Below are positions 60,408 to 64,000 of a stretch of DNA of 64,000 nucleotides, piece after piece. Both the position numbers and the translations under genes were made by a program. Source of the stretch: Bin75 sp965212135. GTDB lineage: Bacteria > Nitrospirota > Nitrospiria > Nitrospirales > UBA8639. Under the pieces are notes generated by a model. That model was given only the letters and a program-made list of their open reading frames with translations. It was not told where the DNA came from and did not search any database. Position 1 is the stretch's first letter, and the number at the start of each line of letters is the position of its first letter. The stretch is from NCBI GenBank assembly GCA_965212135.1, contig OZ243044.1:1922001-1986000 (forward strand), given 5' to 3'.

Positions 60408-61700
60408 ATGAGCACGGCTGAAATCATCGCGGTGGGTTCCGAACTGCTTCTTGGCGGGCGCGTTGAGACCAATTCAATTGTTTTGAGCGAGCTGCTGGCC
60501 GGGCAGGGGATTGCAGTCCGGTTTAAGTCCGTGGTGGGGGACGTGGTTGACGACGTGGCCGCCGCCGTCACCCAGGCCGCCAAACGGGTGCCGTTTGTGC
60601 TGCTCACCGGTGGCCTTGGCCCGACTGTTGACGACGTCACCCGTGAAGCCGTGGCCAAAGCCACCGGCAAACCGTTGCGCCTTCGTCCTTCGGCCCTCAA
60701 AGCCGTCACGGCCCGCTTGCAATCAATGGGATGGATTGTTTCCGGCAACCAGCGCCGTCAGGCGTTCCTGCCCGCCGGGTCCGACCTGCTTCACAACCCC
60801 GCCGGCACGGCGCCCGGCTTTTCATTGCCGTGGAAGCATTGCCGCATCTTTTGCCTTCCGGGGGTCGGCCATGAAGCCCGCGTGATGCTGACGGAATCGG
60901 TGCTGCCGATGCTCCGGCGGGCGGGCGCGGACGGGCCGGCTCTTGAAACCCGCGTCATTCATACCTGGGGACTCGCCGAGGGAGAAGTTGACCGGCGGAT
61001 ACAGGGGATTGTTCCGGCCCGCGGCCCGTTTCGTCTCGGCCTGCTGGCTTCTCCGCTTGGAGTCTCGGTGTCGCTCACGCGCGTACGGCCGCCGAAGAGT
61101 CAACCGGGCGCGGCCCTCAAGACGCCTCCGGGGCATCCCCGCGTCTCGCTTGATGGTGTGATGGACGACGTGACCGGCGCCTTGGGCGCCCACGTCTTTT
61201 CCGTGTGCGGGCAGAATATGGAAACGGTCGTGGGGCGGCGTCTGCGGGAACGGGGCTTGACCCTTGCCGTGGCCGAGAGCTGCACCGGCGGGCTGATCGG
61301 GCATCGTTTGACCTCGGTGGCCGGCAGTTCGGCGTACGTGGACCGGGGCGTGGTGTGTTACAGCGATCAGGCCAAGAGGGAACTGCTGGGGGTCGCCGCA
61401 TCGCTGTTGCGCCGCCACGGGGCCGTGAGCGCGCAGGTGGCCGGGGCCATGGCTGAAGGGATGCGGGCGAGAAGCCGGGCGGACGTCGGGTTGAGCGTGA
61501 CGGGCCTGGCCGGGCCGGGAGGCGGGACGGCGCGCAAGCCCGTCGGGCTGGTGTACGTCGGACTGGCCGCGTCAAAGCAGTCCCTGACAAAAGAATTCCG
61601 CTTCCATGGCGACCGGCAAACGATTACACTCCGGTCGTCGCAAGGGGCGCTTGATGTGTTGCGGCGGTGGTTGGGCGCCCTGCCGCTTGACGGTGGTTAA
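60408..61700 (+). CDS. cinA: CinA-family protein (molybdopterin-binding/nicotinamide-nucleotide amidase fusion)
   Basis: A 430-residue two-domain protein. The N-terminal MoCF-like domain carries AEIIAVGSELLLGGRVETNS and LLTGGLGPTVDDVTREA. The C-terminal amidase domain has VAESCTGGLIGHRLTSVAGSS, YSDQAKRELLGV and GLAGPGGGTARKPVGLVYVG. Together they act in pyridine-nucleotide recycling. ATG at 60408 gives the natural N-terminus. It precedes thpR by 9 bp, and recA follows, as in many bacteria (cinA-recA order). Confidence 0.93.
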   Translation: MSTAEIIAVGSELLLGGRVETNSIVLSELLAGQGIAVRFKSVVGDVVDDVAAAVTQAAKRVPFVLLTGGLGPTVDDVTREAVAKATGKPLRLRPSALKAVTARLQSMGWIVSGNQRRQAFLPAGSDLLHNPAGTAPGFSLPWKHCRIFCLPGVGHEARVMLTESVLPMLRRAGADGPALETRVIHTWGLAEGEVDRRIQGIVPARGPFRLGLLASPLGVSVSLTRVRPPKSQPGAALKTPPGHPRVSLDGVMDDVTGALGAHVFSVCGQNMETVVGRRLRERGLTLAVAESCTGGLIGHRLTSVAGSSAYVDRGVVCYSDQAKRELLGVAASLLRRHGAVSAQVAGAMAEGMRARSRADVGLSVTGLAGPGGGTARKPVGLVYVGLAASKQSLTKEFRFHGDRQTITLRSSQGALDVLRRWLGALPLDGG

Positions 61701-61709
61701 GGGGCAATC

Positions 61710-62294
61710 GTGGGCATACGAACGTTTTTGGCGATTGATCTGTCCGCCTCCTTGCGGTCGGCGGTTGCCCAACACGCACAACGGGTCGGGTACGCACTCG
61801 CGGACCTCTCGCCCGCCGTATCGTGGGTTCCCCCCGACAATCTGCACGTGACCGTGAAGTTTTTCGGCGAGACGCCAGACAACCTGATTGCCGGGATTCG
61901 GCGGGCGGTTGAGCGGGCGGTTTCGACATGTCCCCCTTTTGCCATCGAACTCAAGGGGGTCGGCGCGTTTCCTGATCCGCGCGCGCCCCGCGTGCTGTGG
62001 ACCGGCATTGGCGGGGACCTTGACGCCTTGACCGCGCTGGCCGAACGCGTCGTGGTTGCGACGGTTCCGTTGGGCTTTCCTCAAGAGGACAAACCGTTTC
62101 ACCCGCACCTGACCGTGGCGCGCGTCACAAGAGCACACCGGGAAGTCGGGCGAACGCTCGGCGCGTCGGGAGTCTTCGCCGATTCCGTTGTCTGCGGCCG
62201 GTTGTCCGTTGAACGGGTGGCTTTGTTCAAAAGCGAGCGCCGGGCGGGCGGCTCGGTCTATACGGCACTCTGGGACGTCTCATTGGCCGCATAA
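61710..62294 (+). CDS. thpR: RNA 2',3'-cyclic phosphodiesterase (2'-5' RNA ligase family)
   Basis: A 194-residue protein with the two 2H-phosphoesterase motifs HVTVKFFG and HLTVARV, plus the start RTFLAIDLS. The family opens 2',3'-cyclic phosphates on RNA ends. It starts at a GTG 9 bp after cinA and lies directly before recA. Confidence 0.92.
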   Translation: MGIRTFLAIDLSASLRSAVAQHAQRVGYALADLSPAVSWVPPDNLHVTVKFFGETPDNLIAGIRRAVERAVSTCPPFAIELKGVGAFPDPRAPRVLWTGIGGDLDALTALAERVVVATVPLGFPQEDKPFHPHLTVARVTRAHREVGRTLGASGVFADSVVCGRLSVERVALFKSERRAGGSVYTALWDVSLAA

Positions 62295-62347
62295 GCGCGG
62301 ACGCCCCGTCGTGGAGAAACAGCCCGGCGGAACAGGTAAAAAGATTG

Positions 62348-62376
62348 TTGGCCTGCTCCCGGGTTTTCAGTATGAT
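62348..62376 (+). promoter_or_regulatory. recA promoter
   Basis: TTGGCC (62348-62353) and TATGAT (62371-62376) are 17 bp apart, with transcription predicted near 62383. No LexA-type CTG-N10-CAG box is visible over it. Confidence 0.6.
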
Positions 62377-62421
62377 AGACCGGATGGTGTTCTGGGTTGT
62401 GAGGAGGCACAGGAGGAAAAT

Positions 62422-63504
62422 ATGAGTGATCGAAGCGGGGACAACGAGGGGAAAAAGAAAGCGCTGGAACTGGCCGTGACCCAGATTGAAAAACAGTTTG
62501 GGAAAGGCTCGATCATGACATTGGGAGCCGAAGACGTTTTGAATGACGTCCCGGCCGTGTCCACAGGGTCGTTGTCCCTGGATATCGCCCTGGGAATCGG
62601 CGGACTGCCCCGCGGTCGAGTGGTGGAAATTTTCGGTCCGGAATCCTCCGGGAAAACCACCCTGTGCCTCCATGCCATCGCGGAAACCCAGAAAGCCGGC
62701 GGCGGGGCGGCGTTCATTGACGCGGAACATGCCCTGGACGTGGCCTATGCCAAAAAATTAGGGGTGCGGATAGACGATCTGCTGGTGTCCCAGCCCGATA
62801 CGGGGGAACAGGCCCTGGAAATTACCGAGACTTTGGTCAGAAGCGGCGCGATAGACATGGTTGTCGTGGACTCCGTCGCGGCGTTGGTGCCCCGTGCCGA
62901 AATTGAAGGCGAAATGGGCGATTCGCACATGGGGCTTCAGGCCCGCCTGATGTCCCAGGCGCTTCGCAAATTGACGGGAGCCATTTCCAAATCCCTGACC
63001 ACGGTGATCTTCATTAACCAGATTCGGATGAAAATCGGCGTGATGTTCGGCAGTCCTGAAACCACCACGGGCGGGAACGCTCTGAAATTTTATTCCTCGG
63101 TGCGGCTGGATATTCGGCGTATCGAGTCTCTGAAAGAGGGACAGGAGGTCATGGGGAGCCGGGTGCGCGTCAAGGTGGTCAAAAACAAGACGGCGCCTCC
63201 GTTCAGGCAAGCCGAGTTTGACATTCTGTTTGCCGAGGGCGTGTCCAAGGTCGGAGAACTGGTTGATCTTGGGGTTGAGAAAAAAATCATCAATAAAGCC
63301 GGCGCGTGGTATTCGTTTAACGATGAACGGCTGGGCCAGGGCCGTGATGCCGTCAAAACGTTGCTGAAGAACACCCCCGACATGGCCAACACCATTGAAG
63401 GCAAAATTCGCGAGCAGGCGGGACTGCCGGCCCCGGCGAATCCCGCGAATGCGGCCCAGGCGCCACCCGCCAGGAAAGCGGCCTCGGCTCGAGGCACGGT
63501 CTAG
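62422..63504 (+). CDS. recA: Recombinase RecA
   Basis: A 360-residue recombinase with Walker A GPESSGKT (residues 72-79), MVVVDSVAALVP as Walker B, the L1 segment GEMGDSHMGLQARLMSQALRK and L2 with FINQIRMKIGVMFGSPETTTGGNALKFY. The C-terminal tail is Ala/Pro-rich and not acidic as usual. AGGAGG precedes the ATG at 62422; an upstream in-frame start overlaps thpR. recX is absent and alaS follows directly. Confidence 0.98.
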   Translation: MSDRSGDNEGKKKALELAVTQIEKQFGKGSIMTLGAEDVLNDVPAVSTGSLSLDIALGIGGLPRGRVVEIFGPESSGKTTLCLHAIAETQKAGGGAAFIDAEHALDVAYAKKLGVRIDDLLVSQPDTGEQALEITETLVRSGAIDMVVVDSVAALVPRAEIEGEMGDSHMGLQARLMSQALRKLTGAISKSLTTVIFINQIRMKIGVMFGSPETTTGGNALKFYSSVRLDIRRIESLKEGQEVMGSRVRVKVVKNKTAPPFRQAEFDILFAEGVSKVGELVDLGVEKKIINKAGAWYSFNDERLGQGRDAVKTLLKNTPDMANTIEGKIREQAGLPAPANPANAAQAPPARKAASARGTV

Positions 63505-63525
63505 AGGCCAGGATTCTTCCCTCCC

Positions 63526-64000
63526 ATGCCCCAGAGCGCGAATGAGCTTCGTCAGTCGTTTCTCGATTTTTTCAGCGGCGCCGGCCACACGGTGGTGCCC
63601 GGCGCGCCCCTGATTCCTCAAGCCGACCCCACGCTCCTCTTTACCAACGCGGGCATGAATCAGTTTAAGCGGGTGTTTTTGGGAGAGGAGCGGCGTTCCT
63701 ATTCCCGGGCGGTGTCCGTGCAGCGATGCGTACGGGCCGGGGGCAAGCATAATGATTTGGAAAACGTCGGCTATACCCGCCGCCATCATACCTTCTTTGA
63801 AATGCTCGGCAATTTCTCGTTCGGCGACTATTTCAAAGAAGACGCGATCCGCTACGGTTGGGACTATCTGACCCGGACGCTCGGCCTGCCCGCCGACCGG
63901 TTATGGGTGACGGTGTTCCAGGAGGACGACGAAGCCGTTGCCCTGTGGGAGCACAAGATCGGCGTGCCCGCGGCCCGAATTGTTCGGCTCGGCCACAAAG
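63526..64000 (+). CDS. alaS: Alanyl-tRNA synthetase, N-terminal part (cut by window edge)
   Basis: The frame begins 21 bp after recA and stays open to the end of the window (158 codons). NELRQSFLDFFSGAGHTVVP, LFTNAGMNQFK and FEMLGNFSFGDYFK are the class II motif 1 and 2 regions of AlaRS, which charges tRNA-Ala. The editing and C-Ala domains lie beyond the window. The recA-alaS order without recX is unusual compared with E. coli. Confidence 0.95.
   Translation, partial: MPQSANELRQSFLDFFSGAGHTVVPGAPLIPQADPTLLFTNAGMNQFKRVFLGEERRSYSRAVSVQRCVRAGGKHNDLENVGYTRRHHTFFEMLGNFSFGDYFKEDAIRYGWDYLTRTLGLPADRLWVTVFQEDDEAVALWEHKIGVPAARIVRLGHK

Overview
The window is a GC-rich stretch of a Gram-negative bacterial chromosome, densely packed with genes on both strands. 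My best guess for the lineage is Nitrospirota, at moderate confidence. The guess rests on an alginate-export-type outer-membrane porin, a chlorite-dismutase-family heme protein, a class II (B12-dependent) ribonucleotide reductase, paired MtaB/MiaB enzymes, and the order rho-rpmE-prfA-prmC-murA-hisG-hisD-hisB-hisH-hisA-hisF-hisIE. That order also occurs in some Desulfobacterota/Geobacter-like genomes. Both ends cut genes: the tail of phoH at the left and the head of alaS at the right.

Layout. 1-5.5 kb: phoH tail, ybeY, a divergent M1 peptidase, a TolB-like propeller protein and a PAP2 phosphatase. 5.4-8.4 kb, minus strand: a three-gene envelope glycosylation set (GT2, LAB_N membrane protein, ArnT-like GT39). 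8.6-12.8 kb: a secreted unknown, a MidA-like methyltransferase, a small membrane protein and two TatA/B-type genes. 12.9-14.5 kb: a porin with a strong terminator. 14.6-17.1 kb: an AT-richer island with an orphan ParA and an overlapping pair (PIN protein plus unknown partner). 17.2-19.5 kb: a lipoprotein with a caspase-like fold lacking both catalytic residues and a long pentapeptide-repeat tail. 19.7-23.8 kb: yajQ, cstA, a PGPGW membrane protein, an EVE-domain protein and DUF2203.

24-35.5 kb: the rho-to-hisIE block, in which most genes overlap or nearly touch. It holds transcription termination, translation release, the first step of peptidoglycan synthesis and most of histidine biosynthesis; hisC and hisZ are not present. 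35.5-39.6 kb: dnaG, a decayed rpoD fragment, a CAT-anticodon tRNA (probably Ile2), a zinc-ribbon coiled-coil protein, rnpB and tRNA-Glu. 39.7-47.2 kb: a sulfatase-modifying-factor-like protein, nrdJ with two NrdR-like boxes over its promoter, a KtrB/TrkH transporter and small membrane or secreted proteins. 47.5-52.8 kb: mtaB-miaB, tRNA-Arg, a HEAT-type secreted protein, a RusA-type nuclease and an isolated mraZ.

53.3-64 kb: a ProA homologue lacking its catalytic cysteine, a methyltransferase with an unrecognised C-terminal half, tRNA-Met, a two-gene unknown operon, the Cld/HemQ-family protein, a TnpB remnant followed by two identical 36-bp palindromic repeats, an outer-membrane barrel, cinA, thpR, recA and alaS.

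Most of the window is housekeeping. The items most worth a second look are the rpoD remnant, the ProA-like and caspase-like pseudoenzymes, the PIN/unknown pair, the NrdR-type double operator and the palindromic repeats beside the TnpB remnant. All family calls were made by eye from motifs; no database search was run.
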